A stretch of DNA of 64,000 bases from Boesenbergia rotunda (taxonomy: Eukaryota; Streptophyta; Magnoliopsida; Zingiberales; Zingiberaceae): NCBI GenBank assembly GCA_024364735.1, contig JAGFNQ010000872.1, positions 434,001-498,000 of the forward strand. The letters run 5' to 3'. The notes under the pieces are model-generated. The model was not told the origin of the DNA. It made no database searches and worked only from the letters and a program-made list of their open reading frames with translations. Shown piece by piece: positions 33,254 through 44,958 of the stretch. The translations under genes and the position numbers were made by a program. The stretch's first letter is position 1. Every line of letters starts with the position of its first letter.

Positions 33254-36200
33254 ATGGCCAAGACCAAACCCGGGAAGAAGGACCTCGATTCCTACACCAT
33301 CAAGGGCACCAACAAGGTCGTCAAAGGTACTGCCTTGTTTCCTGTGCAATTCTTGTCCTTTTTGAGCTATTACTCGGCTGCTAGTTTGTTCTCAATGCGC
33401 GAGGGCGGTACTGTAGTCAGCGACTGCGTATTGCTGCGGCCGTCGGAGCCGGACAAGCCGCCGTACGTGGCGCGGGTGGAGAAGATCGAGGCCGACCACC
33501 GAAACAACGTGCGGGTGAAGGTTCGGTGGTACTACCGACCTGAGGAATCCATGGGCGGCCGCCGGCAGTTCCATGGCGCCAAGGAGCTTTTCCTCTCCGA
33601 CCACTATGACGTGCAGAGTGCACACACCATCGAGGGCAAGTGTGTTGTCCACTCCTTCAAAAATTACACCAAGTTGGAGAATGTCGGTGCTGAGGATTAT
33701 TTCTGCCGCTTCGAGTACAAGGCTGCCACCGGGGCCTTTACTCCTGATCGTGTTGCTGTGTAAGCTTTGCCTGCTTTGGTTCTATTTTTTTTTTTCCTTT
33801 TTATGTGATTGTAGCTTTCTTGTGTTTGTATCTTATCTGGAGTTTGTATTTTCATTTCAGATACTGCAAATGCGAGATGCCTTACAACCCTGATGATCTG
33901 ATGGTTCAATGCGACGGATGCAAGGATTGGTAAATGATTTCAGCTACTTTTTTCTCTTTTGCCTGACTTGGTTGTTTCTCTAATTGATGCAAGTTTAAAT
34001 TTGGAAGTGAAACAATCACTTTAAAGAAGCTCTTAATTTTAGTTGAATTAGATGCTATTTGGCTGTGCAAACGAACATTCTTTAGAGTGGCAATAATTTG
34101 ATATGGGAACAATCAGGCAATTGTTCTAGCAAAACCCTTGACTCTGCAAATTGCTCATACATGATGACCCTTTATAAAAGTGACCAACAAGATCTCTAAT
34201 TCGTGTTCCCCCAGTGATTGATAAATGTTTTCCATAAAAGATCTAGACAAACCCTAAATACTTGAGAAGATATAACAAAAGACAGTAAATAACTCATATA
34301 ATTAATATCAGAACAAAAATTTCCATTTCTATCCATGCATGGCCGATGGGAAGTTTGAGGAAAAACTGAAAATTTATGAAATATTCAAATGCAAAAATAA
34401 CTGACAAAAGATTATCTTAGAAGAAAAAGGAAAGTTTTTAATTGTGGAGCTTGTTTAAGTTTCTAGTTTTATTTCACCTTATCACTCATTTGATTTCAAT
34501 AAATTGAAAATTAAGGACCCATGAATTTCTAGATTCTAAGCCTAGTAAAAGCAGCCCCTTAAACTTCCTTTCTGATTAGATGTTGCAAGATTTCTTCTTC
34601 ATTGGTTCTTACTTGGAGGCAAGTCTGCAAGTAACAAAAGGAAAAACTTCATAAACATGTGTACCATTACACATGCACATGCAAAAGTATTTTTGACTAG
34701 AAAATGGAACTCGTGCCTTATTGTCCTTCAATACAAGGATGAATTGTTGGAAGTTCTTGCAAACACTACCAGTGATTGGCTGATTTGTAGGCAAATGTTG
34801 TTTAGGTAGCAAGCCCACACTTCAATTTCTTTGTTCTGCTAGATTTGAACAGCAGCAAGAGGAAGTGAGGATCACCAATTTCTTATTTATTTTTTCTTTC
34901 TGACTTCTGTTCAAGTAAGCACTGGACGAGGGGATTCTTGTCAGCATCTTCCTTTTTCTTCCTTTTGACTAGGAACACAGTGTATTATGAAAAAAAAATT
35001 GGAGACCTTGTTCAATGGTTTTTAGAAAATAATTGCTCTAATAGGTGTTTTGTAGAAAATAAAGGCCTTGTTAGGGCAATTATCCTAAACGTTTGAAGTA
35101 GGTGGAGTACCTGGCAGATATGCCAATGCTAAGATGATATCAAATGTAGCACATATCAATAAACAGGCTGGAAAAATATTTATGTAACACATTCCTCCAT
35201 ATTTTTTGGTATGCTTTGCTTTAACCTAATAGCTGCTTGTTGTGCATCTTATATTCTGTATGTAAGGTCTCAGAATACTGCCTATCTGTGCATGGAGTTG
35301 TTTTATTAAGAAGATGATAGTAATCTTCTGCTAAAGGGTACTTTCTCAAAACATGGGTGTGGGAGAGTATTCTTTTAGATTGTATGAAACTTATATACTA
35401 TAAGTTAAAGACTCTAAATATAGAAATTTGCATTGGGACATTGGAGACTAAGAATGCTTTGTTCACAGCTAGAACGTGTTGTGGTAGGTTAGAGATATGG
35501 CAATTTATATAGTTTTTCACTATGATCATCATGTCAGTTCATATATAACTTGAATCATCGCCAATTCATTGACATCTATCTATTAAATATCTTCTTTGTA
35601 TCTTTCATTCACATTTCTCTCATACATTTTGTTAAATTTCTGATGTTTGGACAAACATGTTAAAAATGGTTCCTCCTGTCACTTTGGTTATGCACCTCTA
35701 CCTTTAATGCTTCCAGTAATTAGTCTAAACTGATAAAAGAAGACTGTTTGGAAGTGAATGATTTATTTAAATATTTGGTTTGTTTATTGATACAATTGTG
35801 TTGTGGATGATTTTTATATGCATCATGCCAGCGTTGCAGCAAAGCTGACTGATTTAAAATGGATATCAACAACAACCAACCAACCAACCTTTGTCCTGTT
35901 TTATTATTGCTAACCAAGTCTTCTTTGGTTTCTCTCTTTCTCTACTAATGAAAATGAATATCACTCTAAATAATTTTTTACCTTTAGAAGATCTAAGTTT
36001 ATCTTATTCCCTGATGTTGCACTTGGTGTGATCTGGAATAACTGTTTTATGATCCTTTGCTGTGTCTTTGCATGTGATGAAGTATATTACTTGTTTTATC
36101 TATTTCACCATCTGTTCTTGGGATTTAATACTTGTCTTTGTTCTCTATTTTAGTTTCTGTCTTTCTACCTGCTATGCTGAGGTAAATAAATAATTTATTC

Positions 36201-37013
36201 AAATAGGTTCCATCCATCTTGTGCGGGCATGACTACTGAACAAGCAAAAAAATTGGAACACTTTCTGTGTGCAGACTGTAACCCTGAAAGCGATGCAAAA
36301 AGATCCGCAAATGGTTTTCCAGCTTCACCAGTCTCTGAACCTAAGGTGATGTTGGTAGTATTACTGTGCTCTTCCATTCAAGGAAAAGCATTTATGTGCT
36401 TATTCCTGAACCAATTAACTCGAGTTTGTTTAGATTGGTAACAATTCTAGAAACTCTTCATTCATATTCTATGATGATTGCCACGTCAACACCTACTCTC
36501 TCTGATATTTTGAGGAAGTTAAGAATTTCTACTTTGTTTAGTGCTTATGATACTAATCGTTACAAAGTCTCAAGTCCTGACCATTGATGATTAATTGATT
36601 ATCCTGTTGTAGTTTATGTGAAAATAGAGCTTAAAACCTATTTAAGCTCTATTTTGTTGATATCATCTTTCAGATATTGATTTCATCTTCAAGCAATCAT
36701 GGAAGTTTAAGCTCGCTCTAGTTTTACAATTGAAACATTTTGATGCAGATTGCCCCATGTAGTTCATAGCTGAGGCTATCGCTTAAACCAATTACTCATC
36801 AGTGTCAATCAGATGATATGAATAACATAAGGATAAAAGGCAACATACTTTAGCCACTTAAAATGCCACTATTTTGATGCGATTATAGCTGAGCCATGAA
36901 ATAGCTAATCTATCTGTGTCAACAATTGCTACCCTTTAGACCTTTGATGGCATTTATGGGTTGGATTTGCTGTTCAATTACTGCAGGCTGAATCTAAGAG
37001 GAGGAAGAGGTAA
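33254..37013 (+). CDS. EBS: BAH-PHD histone reader, EARLY BOLTING IN SHORT DAYS type
   Basis: Five exons: 33254-33326, 33417-33759, 33861-33929, 36207-36345, 36987-37013, giving 216 residues. The start MAKTKPGKKDLDSYTIKGTN and the end KRRKR-stop match Arabidopsis EBS in form and length. Residues about 25-138 are a BAH domain (PPYVARVEKIEAD, WYYRPEESMGGRRQFHGAKE, TIEGKCVVHSFKNY). Residues about 139-188 are a PHD finger with Cys/His ligands in CKCEMPYNPDDL, CDGCKDWFHPSC and CADC. In Arabidopsis, EBS reads H3K27me3 through BAH and H3K4me3 through PHD and represses flowering genes. Intron 3 is about 2.3 kb. Intron 1 is only 90 bases, in frame and stop-free. The CT-rich leader at 33070-33110 is typical of plant 5' untranslated regions. 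The gene is tail to tail with the kinase gene, 480 bases away. Confidence 0.93.
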
Positions 37014-37496
37014 CTGTTAGAGATGGAGATTCAGCTTCAGCTGTGGAGGGAGAAGTTATTGGCATTTTATGAAACCCCCACTGATCACGTTGGGTAGCTT
37101 GAGCTTGTACAGTGCAGAGAATAGACTGTTTGAAAGGAAACCATTGTAATGTTATGAACTTGGGAGTGTGTAAGGTGGTAAGTTGTGCAATGAGAAATCG
37201 GATGTCGTCGTTCTTGCCCTCTCCATCATGTTCAACCATGTTCTATGTAGCTTTGCAAGTGTTCCTTTAGAATATGTGGCTTTATATCCAATCTTCACCA
37301 TTAGTATGAAACTAACTGTTTTTTTTTGAAAAGTTCGGTTTTTATTAAATTGGGTTTTGTTTTGAGCTGATTGCTCAGTCCTATCCAAAACCTTTCGTCT
37401 ATGTGATCGCAAAAGAAGCCTAATTACTATTTTTTTTCCTCTAAATTGCAATATCATGTCTCTCTCTATTATTTTGCAGCCATTCAATCAACCAAA

Positions 37497-39126
37497 TCAA
37501 GCTCCTCGTTCCTGTTTCTGCCTCAGTGATCTACACAACTGAGAATAGCGGTACAAAGTAGTGCTATCTCTGTGCATCACGATATCGGAATGAATCATCG
37601 AGTTGGGAAACCGTTGCTTGTGTCTCCAATTGAGATCGCGATGTTTCCCCCCTTCACCCTTAAACTTCATCTCCTCTTCGTCTTCTTCTCTTCTCTCCTC
37701 TTTTTCCTCATCCTCGATCGGTGCCACATAGACGAATGGCTCCACGAGCACGTCGCGTAGATCCATGAGCGGCTCCAATGCCTGCACCACGACCCTCATG
37801 TCAGGTCTCAATTTAGGCTTGGTGCTGAGGCATTTGTAGGCCACTGCCGCAGCCTCTCCGGCCGCTTTGGTGGAGTAGACTCCGACCAGCTTCGGGTCCA
37901 TAACTCGGTCTAGCTTGTGAGGGTCGACGAGGTAAGGCTTAGCCCAATCGACTAGATTCACCTGCCGATTCGGTCGGGTTTTATCCACGCATCGCCGCCC
38001 GGCAAGTAATTCGAGCAGCACAACTCCAAAGCTATAGACATCACTCTTCGCCGTGAGGTGCCCTGCAATACAACGGTCACAGATGATTAGCCACAACGTG
38101 AAATCGGACAACGGTCGAAAGCCTCACCGGTCAAAACGTATTCGGGCGCGGCGTAACCGTGCGTGCCCATCACGCGCGTGCTCACGTGTGATTCATCCCC
38201 CTGCGGGCCATCCTTCGCCAACCCGAAATCGGACAGCTTGGCCGTGTACTCCTGCCCACCAGACAAACAAATTAAAAACAAACACGAGTTAATCGTTAAT
38301 AAACAATATATTCGGCCTATTCAATTTAAATTTTTCTTAAAAAATCAGGAGAAAAAAAAAAAAAATTATACCAAGTCGATTAGAATGTTGGATGCCTTGA
38401 AATCTCTGTAGATGATCGGCTTCTCGGCGTGATGGAGGAAGGCGAGGCCTTTGGCGGCGCCCACTGCTATCTTCAACCTTCTTTCCCACGTCAACGAAAC
38501 GAGCAGCCCTATAACGATCGATGGACAACGTCATCATGTCGAAGACTTCAAACAATTCCAAGTCAAAGGAAGATGGAAAGTACCTTTGAAGAGATGGCGT
38601 TCCAGGCTTCCGCGAGGCATGAACTCGTAAACTAACATTCTGTGCTCCTCTTCGCAGCAGTAGCCGATCAGTTTAACGAGATGGGGATGCCTCAACTGCC
38701 CCAGAATCATCACCTCCGCCTACAAATTAATGGTGTTTATGTTCAGTTTGTTCGGTTCGGTTTAGTTTGATGCGTGTAGCTCACCAGCCACTCCCGGTGG
38801 CCCTGCAGGCCGTCCAAATCGAGCGACTTGACGGCGACCTCCTGCGGCCGGAGGCCTGGCCTGATGTCGGCGTCAATGAGTCCCCGGTAGACCGGACCGA
38901 ACCCGCCGGAGCCGAGGAAGTTCGATGCCGAGAAGTTCCCCGTGGCGGCCTTCAGCTCCGCCATGGAAAACGCGTGCAGGTTCGAGCCGGCGAGGGTCAG
39001 CGATAGGTCCTCCGCCGAGAAGCCGCCGCTGCTCCCGTCCCACGAGTACGACCCGCTCCGGGTATTCCTCGGCCGCGCTCCCGAGGCGGAGCCGCCGATT
39101 CCGCAGCAGCTCGCTAGCAGCGACAT
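37497..39126 (-). CDS. Receptor-like cytoplasmic kinase, subfamily VII (RIPK type)
   Basis: Five exons on the minus strand: 39126-38785, 38719-38584, 38508-38372, 38251-38128, 38062-37497, giving 434 residues. The kinase domain spans about 66-355: Gly-loop LGSGGFGPVY (71-80), catalytic lysine in VAVK (Lys100), catalytic loop YRDFKASN (Asp195), DFG at 213-215 and activation end GTHGYAAPEY. The segment LQGHREWLAEV and the tail VEPFVYVAP followed by an acidic run resemble the RIPK/PBL group, which acts in immune signalling at the plasma membrane. The usual Met-Gly myristoylation start is absent; the protein begins MSLLASCC, so Cys palmitoylation is the likelier anchor. Several introns are short (65-130 bases). 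Confidence 0.92.
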
Positions 39127-40790
39127 GGCGGCGGTCGATGGGAAGATTGCGAGCAGAGGAGGAGGATTTGACTCTGGTTTCTCATTTATACCGACAATGT
39201 CATTTTAACACGTATGAAATGACACTAATGCCCTTTCGTTCTTGCTTCGGATGGAAAATGATTTGTACGGTAAAAGTGAATATTTAAGTGAAATTATCGG
39301 CGACATATTCGATGTCCGATCGTCGATCGGATACCATTGATAGCTTTTGATCATCGTCTCGAATCAAATTATACCTTGGGGATTTGTGAACTCGTCGGGA
39401 TCGCCAACAATGATGAATCCGTCGGGATCGACTGTGAATGAGATGAGATCGTAATTGCGGCGATCTCCGACGGATTCATCGTGCCCCCAAAGTATAGTTT
39501 GATTCGGGACGCGTGGTCGGAGACCGTCGATGATGTCCGATCGATGATTAGACGTCAGACGTGCTGTTGATTGTCGATCATAATTTTTATTGAGATATTT
39601 ATTTTTACGGTGCGTATCATTACTCCTTTATAAATCCACAACACCATTCTGATTTTTTTTAATTGTCTTTATTTTTATAGATAAAAAAGTCTAAAAGGAG
39701 ATATGATTTTTCTTAAATTCAACATATTAAATTAAAAAATAATATATTTAATAGTAAACTTTTTTTTATTTATCGTAAGTGAATAAAAGGCCTTATTAAT
39801 TTTTATAGGTAAAAAAAATCAAAAAGGAAGTATAATTTCTTCTCAATTTAACATCATTTAATTATAATTTAGTATATTTTCTATCCAATTAGTATGATTT
39901 TTTTTCCCTGACTAATTAATTCAATGCTCATACAAATCAGTTAGCTTAGCTGTATCGATTCGATGATTCCAATTAAATAGTATCGAATTTAGGATAAATT
40001 ATAATTTATTATAGACTTTTAGTATTAAAAAAAAAGATAATTAGGTTAAATCAGAATGTATTAGGGAGTTGAAGTAAAAATAAATTTATATATGTTTTAT
40101 GACTTAAGGATTGAGAAGGAAGTTTGGTTCAATGTTAGAAATTTTAGAACTATCAACTCCCTTTGAAAATTTCAAGGGGCAAAATGAAATTCTCCCTGAT
40201 GTTGTCACGCTACCTACGTAGAATCTTCCCCTAATTTAATTTCTAAATTAAGAAGGTCGTCATTAATTATAATTAATGCACCATTACAAACCATTAACCA
40301 TGTTTAGGTGACCAAAATGTATTACATCAAATGGATTTTGTTGTTGTTTGCGATTTCATGACATTGCGAGAACAAATTTGAAGATATAAAATTAATTGAG
40401 TTTATGGCAATTTGGTAAGAGACGGAGAGGATAGTCGATATTGTGAATTTAAGGGATTTGGTTGGTTATAATATTGGTATGAGTTAGCTGCATGCTTTCT
40501 AGTCTAGAGTTGTTAATTGACTTAGGCATTAATGAAAGTTCAACCATGCCATTTTAATTACTTCTTAATTCATGGAAGGCCACCAAGACAATGTATCTGA
40601 AGCAATGTATTTGAATAAAAACTAATAATATATAAAGATCAACCATGATTTTGATCTCCATCTCCTGACGTCCTTGTTTACCTCGATCTCGATCTTTTTT
40701 AATATACCATCCATCTCTTAGGATAATGTATGGTTGTTGCTTACTATGCTCTCACCTCTATTGAAGGTCACCGAGATAATGTAAGGTTTT
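39127..40790. other. Promoter side of the kinase gene and AT-rich spacer
   Basis: The first 150 bases would hold the kinase promoter. An inverted repeat occupies about 39296-39580 (listed separately). From 39590 to 40790 the DNA is AT-rich with no gene seen. Confidence 0.4.
39296..39580. repeat. Small foldback (MITE-like) repeat
   Basis: The left half contains GAATCAAATTATACCTTGGG followed by CTCGTCGGGATCG; the right half carries the inverted form CGACGGATTCATCGTGCCCC then AAAGTATAGTTTGATTCGGG. The ends GATGTCCGATCG...TTTGATCATCG and GATGATGTCCGATCGATG are also related. Related sequence recurs near 42850-42950 and, inverted, near 63740-63890. No target duplication was identified. Confidence 0.6.
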
Positions 40791-42290
40791 TTATCCCCGA
40801 TGATCCCGGACCAGCTTACGTGTGGGCCGTGTGGCTTGGCCCGGTAGCCTGGCATCTCGTCAACAGGAGATAGATGCATGGACTTCGGGAGCCAATGGGA
40901 TATAAGACTTGTATTAGTGGCTCAGCCTAGTTCCCTTGAGAACGAGAAAGTTAGGCATTGATAAAAGGTAATCATCTCGATTAAAGGGATCGAAAGTCCC
41001 CGAAGGCCACCCGAGTCCAGCAATGCCTGAATCTCAGTTCTCTCGAGTCGGGGGAACCTCAAACTCAAAGCATCTTCAAGACATACGCAACTATACACAT
41101 ACATATCACTCGGCTCAGCGTCCCCGATCAGGCGTGTGGCGACCCACGTTCCTTAGAATCGGCCCGACCGAGCGTCCAGAATATCTCGGGCCTGCCCCCG
41201 CACCCCTCTCGGTTTGGCTCCCAGCCGACGCGTGGCGACCCACGCTCTTGGGGTAAGCCCGAGCCAGAGGTGGCTTTGCTTAATCTATCACCGGATCGTA
41301 CTACCACCATAGGCCCTCAGTCGGCCTCCTCGTCTTGTGCCCTCAGTTGGCATCGCTACTTTAGGCCCCCAGCCGGCCTCCTCATTCTGTGCCCTCAGTC
41401 GGCCTCCTCGTCTCGTGCCCTCAGTTGGCATCGCTACTTTAGGCCCCCAGCCGGCCTCCTCATTCTGTGCCCTCAGTCGGCACCGATACTTTAGGCCCCC
41501 AGCCGGCCTCCTCATTCTGTACCCTCAGTCGGCACCGATACTCCAGGCCCTCAGTCAGCCTCCTCGTCTTGTGCCCTCAGTCGGCACTGATACTCTAGGA
41601 TCTCAGTCGGCTTCCTCATCCTATGCCCTCAGTCGTCACCGCTACTGTAGGCTCTCAGTCGGCCTCCGCACATTCGTCGTGACTCACCAGAAAAACCACT
41701 TCCTGACACTGGACTAGCAGAGGGAGTACGGGGTCGGCGCAGGTAGGGCATCACTCTGGCACTAATCGCAAGTATCTCGCTGACGTCATGATCTTTCTAC
41801 CACATCCTGGGCCCCCGTACCACAACCACATACCTCTGTGTCAGGCCGAGCGACGCCCAACGACGCTAACCCTTAAACTGACAGTGCCCTTTTCCTTATT
41901 CTGGTGTGCGACACCTTGCCCTACCATCTCTGGGTATGCCTTGCCCTGTCCTTGCTACGAGACAAAAGGTGGCAGGCTGGGCAGCAACTGTCAGCTTCCC
42001 CGGCTATATAAGTCTCGCCGCTCCACACGCCCCAGGTAAGCGCAATAGTGATTTTGCTACTGTTACATTGCCTTTTGCTTTCCACTCTCGATGACTGACT
42101 TGACCGTCGGAGTGCTTTGCCGGGGACTTTTCCCGGCGAGTTCTAACGGTCTTTGTCTTGCAGGTTAGGAGCGCATCTCGTAGCCAACCTCAGCGGTTCA
42201 TAATCCTCGGAGGACCATCTTGCTCTTAGGGCGCCCACCTCACTTCGCGACATGATCACCCAAGACTATGGTGTAGCGGAAGAGCGATTA
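40790..42290 (+). mobile_element. LTR-retroelement remnant with promoter and minisatellite
   Basis: The GC-rich block begins around ATCCCCGATGATCCCGGACC and contains the 26-bp minisatellite (41310-41680). It includes GGCTATATAAGTCTCGCC (TATA promoter, 42000-42017), then CTTGACCGTCGGAGTGCT and CACCTCACTTCGCGACAT. The promoter-proximal part matches the minus-strand LTR at 4790-5100. No gag or pol follows, so it is an LTR remnant. Exact ends were not found. Confidence 0.55.
41310..41680. repeat. 26-bp minisatellite arranged as alternating dimers
   Basis: About fourteen units of 26 bases each begin (C)CCTCAGTCGG or CCCCCAGCCGG. Two kinds alternate: one continues CCTCCTCGTCTTGTG and the other CACCGATACTTTAGG, giving a 52-bp higher-order period. 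Variation increases toward the right end. Because 26 is not a multiple of three, the unit reads through all frames and creates long but artificial open frames on both strands. Confidence 0.85.
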
Positions 42291-44190
42291 GTTATCATCT
42301 CATGTATCGACGATTCAATCCCAGCTATGACGTATTTTGTAGGATTTTTTCTTCCAAATAGAACGCGAACCCTGGGACATTAAGCTTTTGGATCATTTGC
42401 CGTAAGCACTTCGCAATTTATCCTGATGATCGATAAAATTTTTTCATGAAACTAAAACCATCACTCGAGATTTGACATTATTCAATCTCATTAATTATTT
42501 TCTCTATTCCTGTTCTTTCTTTCATCTAAACAACATAAAGCTATTATGTGTTCATAAAACGTAAGAAGATCATAATTCAAATCTCAATAGGAACAAGTCT
42601 AGATGTTAATTATTAATATTCAAGATTAGTCGATATATATATATATATATATATATAAAAGGATAAAAAAGCCTTGTTGTTGATGTAATCATTAACATCT
42701 TCTAATTTTCAAATGTGATTTATAAAGTAAATTAATCAGGTCAAATTATTAATTTTTTTTATGAGCTATGATAGGGAGAGTGAAAATAAAAAAGTGAAGG
42801 TAGAGTGAATGATATGACACTTGAATGGATGACGTGACAATTTATATGCACACATCCGATTATCACTTGGACACCATCGGCGACCTTTGGCCGCCGTCCC
42901 GAATCAAACTATATCCTGGAGAGCACGATGAACCCGTCGAAGATCGTTGTATGTAAAGTACCACATCATTCACTCTTCTATTTTCACTCTCCCTATTATT
43001 TTTTATTTTTTTATTTTATAAACCTAATCAGTCTGACCATTAAACCATTTGAAAGAAATTGGAGATATTGCCATTTTGAAAAATCAAGTAGGTTGTCATG
43101 TTGTTATTTATCGGATTGATTGCATAAGAATTGAGACAGTTTTTTTTTTAAAATAAAGAAATCGGTTTGCAAATTAAATTCAACAACTTGACCTCACAGT
43201 TGCGAGTCAACTACTAGATGCCTTCACTTTTTCTTTTTCCATTTGGCTTTCTTTTTGTTTTTCTCTTTAATGGTTAATCTTTCTTATTATCCCTTTTCCG
43301 TTATTTATTCATCCTTCCACAGAAACGATTATCCTTATAGTTATAATAATAACATTTTTATAAGATTTTTTTTTTAAAACAGGATGCGAACCCTAAAATA
43401 CTGGGCTTCTAGACCACCACCACGAGTACTTCACGATGTATCTTAGTGACCGATGAAAATTTTCCGTGGGATTGGATTCGTCATCTTAAATTCGTCTATT
43501 ACCTGATCCAATATATTTTTTTATAATAATTAATAACATAAATTGGTAGTTAGATATGATTAGGAAGATCAACCTAAACATCCAACTTTAAATATAAATC
43601 AAAATGTCGCGGTAAAGATGATGTAGAGTTTTCCTTTCCTTTTTTTTTTTAACGAAATCCTATCACCATTTTCTTGAAGGAAGAAAGAAATGTGAGCGAG
43701 AACTGTGAAACCTGCCCTTTAATTGGCAGTGGATCAGCTCTGCTTTGAATGGGCAAAAATTAAAAAGTGGCTTAAATTAAGAGATTTTTTTAAAAAAAAT
43801 GGACGTCATTTTCATAATTTCATATTAAAAATACTTTTAAAATGAATTTAAAATTAATGATTTAGAATATACGTTAGGTAGAAGATATCAAATAATTATT
43901 AGAATATGTAGAAATAATCCTATAATTGTTTAATATATTTAGAATGAGCGTAAGATTTAAGATTTAGAATTGATGAGGATAATAATTACATAATAACTTT
44001 TATAACTATTTTAAAATGATTTAGATAAATTTAAATAATTTTGATATATTAATAAATAATGATTATTGGATAATTTTTACATATAAATTTAAATCATAAC
44101 TTTATTATAATAATATTTTTTATTTATATTGTAATAAGTTAATAACTATATTTGATAATTTACCATAGCTATTCGATAATTTATATAACT
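42291..44190. other. AT-rich intergenic DNA with MITE-like repeats
   Basis: No gene seen. It holds a TA microsatellite (42636-42657), an inverted repeat at about 42720-43050 (GGGAGAGTGAAAATA left, inverted as TATTTTCACTCTCCC right) and AT-rich spacer to 44190. Confidence 0.5.
42720..43050. mobile_element. MITE-like inverted repeat
   Basis: The left arm includes GATAGGGAGAGTGAAAATA and GAGTGAATGATATGACA; the right arm carries the reverse complements TATTTTCACTCTCCCTATTA and CACATCATTCACTC. AATTAATCAGGTCAAATT at the left and ACCTAATCAGTCTGACCATT at the right continue the inversion outward. The centre contains GAATCAAACTATATCCTGG, shared with the repeat near 39360. It is non-coding. Confidence 0.6.
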
Positions 44191-44800
44191 TTTGTTCGGA
44201 AGTAAACGACGGGGACGACGAGTCATCAAAATGCAACCCACGACGATGGTAACAGGGAGAAGATGCTCATGCCCTATGAGATTAACACGAGCGTTAAAGG
44301 AAACACACTGGAAGATTTTTCGATGGAGTTCACTCCAATTCTCAAGTCAGGAATTTTATCTCTTTTCGGAGAACAACGAGAAATCAAAGTTTTCTCTTAG
44401 TTCGTAAAGTTTACCCCTTACCTAGATGTCGAGACATCTTATATATTCGAGGTCTTGGTTACACGTGTCCCTACGTTCTCTTCTATGTCCCTTAATCATC
44501 TGTTACTTGATAGATATTATCCTTTGGTAACGACCGCTACGATCATTAAGGCCTTAATTATCGTTCGTTATGGACAATAATTATCCGATGATTTTCCATT
44601 CTAGAAAGAGTAACGACTACTTAAAGTCGGACTTTCTGACTACTATGTTGATCTTTGGATTCTATTCTCCCGAGTCTCGTCTTCTGAACTGACTTCTGAT
44701 TCTTCATTCACTTTCCCGAGATAGTCTCGGGAGCTCGATTCCCGATCTGACCTCGGGGTTTTTTTCCATTTTCCTAAGATAGTCTCGGGTCCCGCCCATA
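44190..44800 (-). mobile_element. LTR copy of a dispersed family, minus orientation
   Basis: Read on the minus strand, this block matches 61350-62100 on the plus strand along its whole length. Shared landmarks in order: CGGATAATTATTGTCC, CAAGTAAC(A/C)GATGATTAAGG, a promoter (TATATAAG(A/G)TGTCTCGA(C/T)AT), CTGACTTGAG, GCTCGTGTTAATCTC and GGGCATGAGCATCTTCTCCC. No gag or pol is next to it, so it is a solo LTR or fragment. Confidence 0.65.
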
Positions 44801-44958
44801 ATTTAAACATAATTTATATAACAAAGATTAAAGATTATTCAGATAAAATTTCATTGAATTTTTGTTTTTTTAAAGGACGCCTGTGATGATTTGTAAAAGT
44901 TGAAACGTTGTTTTTTAAATTTTTGGTCTTATTTCTTCGTAATTTATAATAAATAAAG

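Noticed and set aside
33254..33763. EBS first two exons read as one uninterrupted frame
   Set aside because: The family sequence passes directly from KGTNKVV to the DCVL region; the extra 30 residues come from an in-frame intron with GT and AG at its ends.
41270..41717. Long open frames on both strands
   Set aside because: They come from a 26-bp minisatellite that is open in several frames; the product is a simple repeat.
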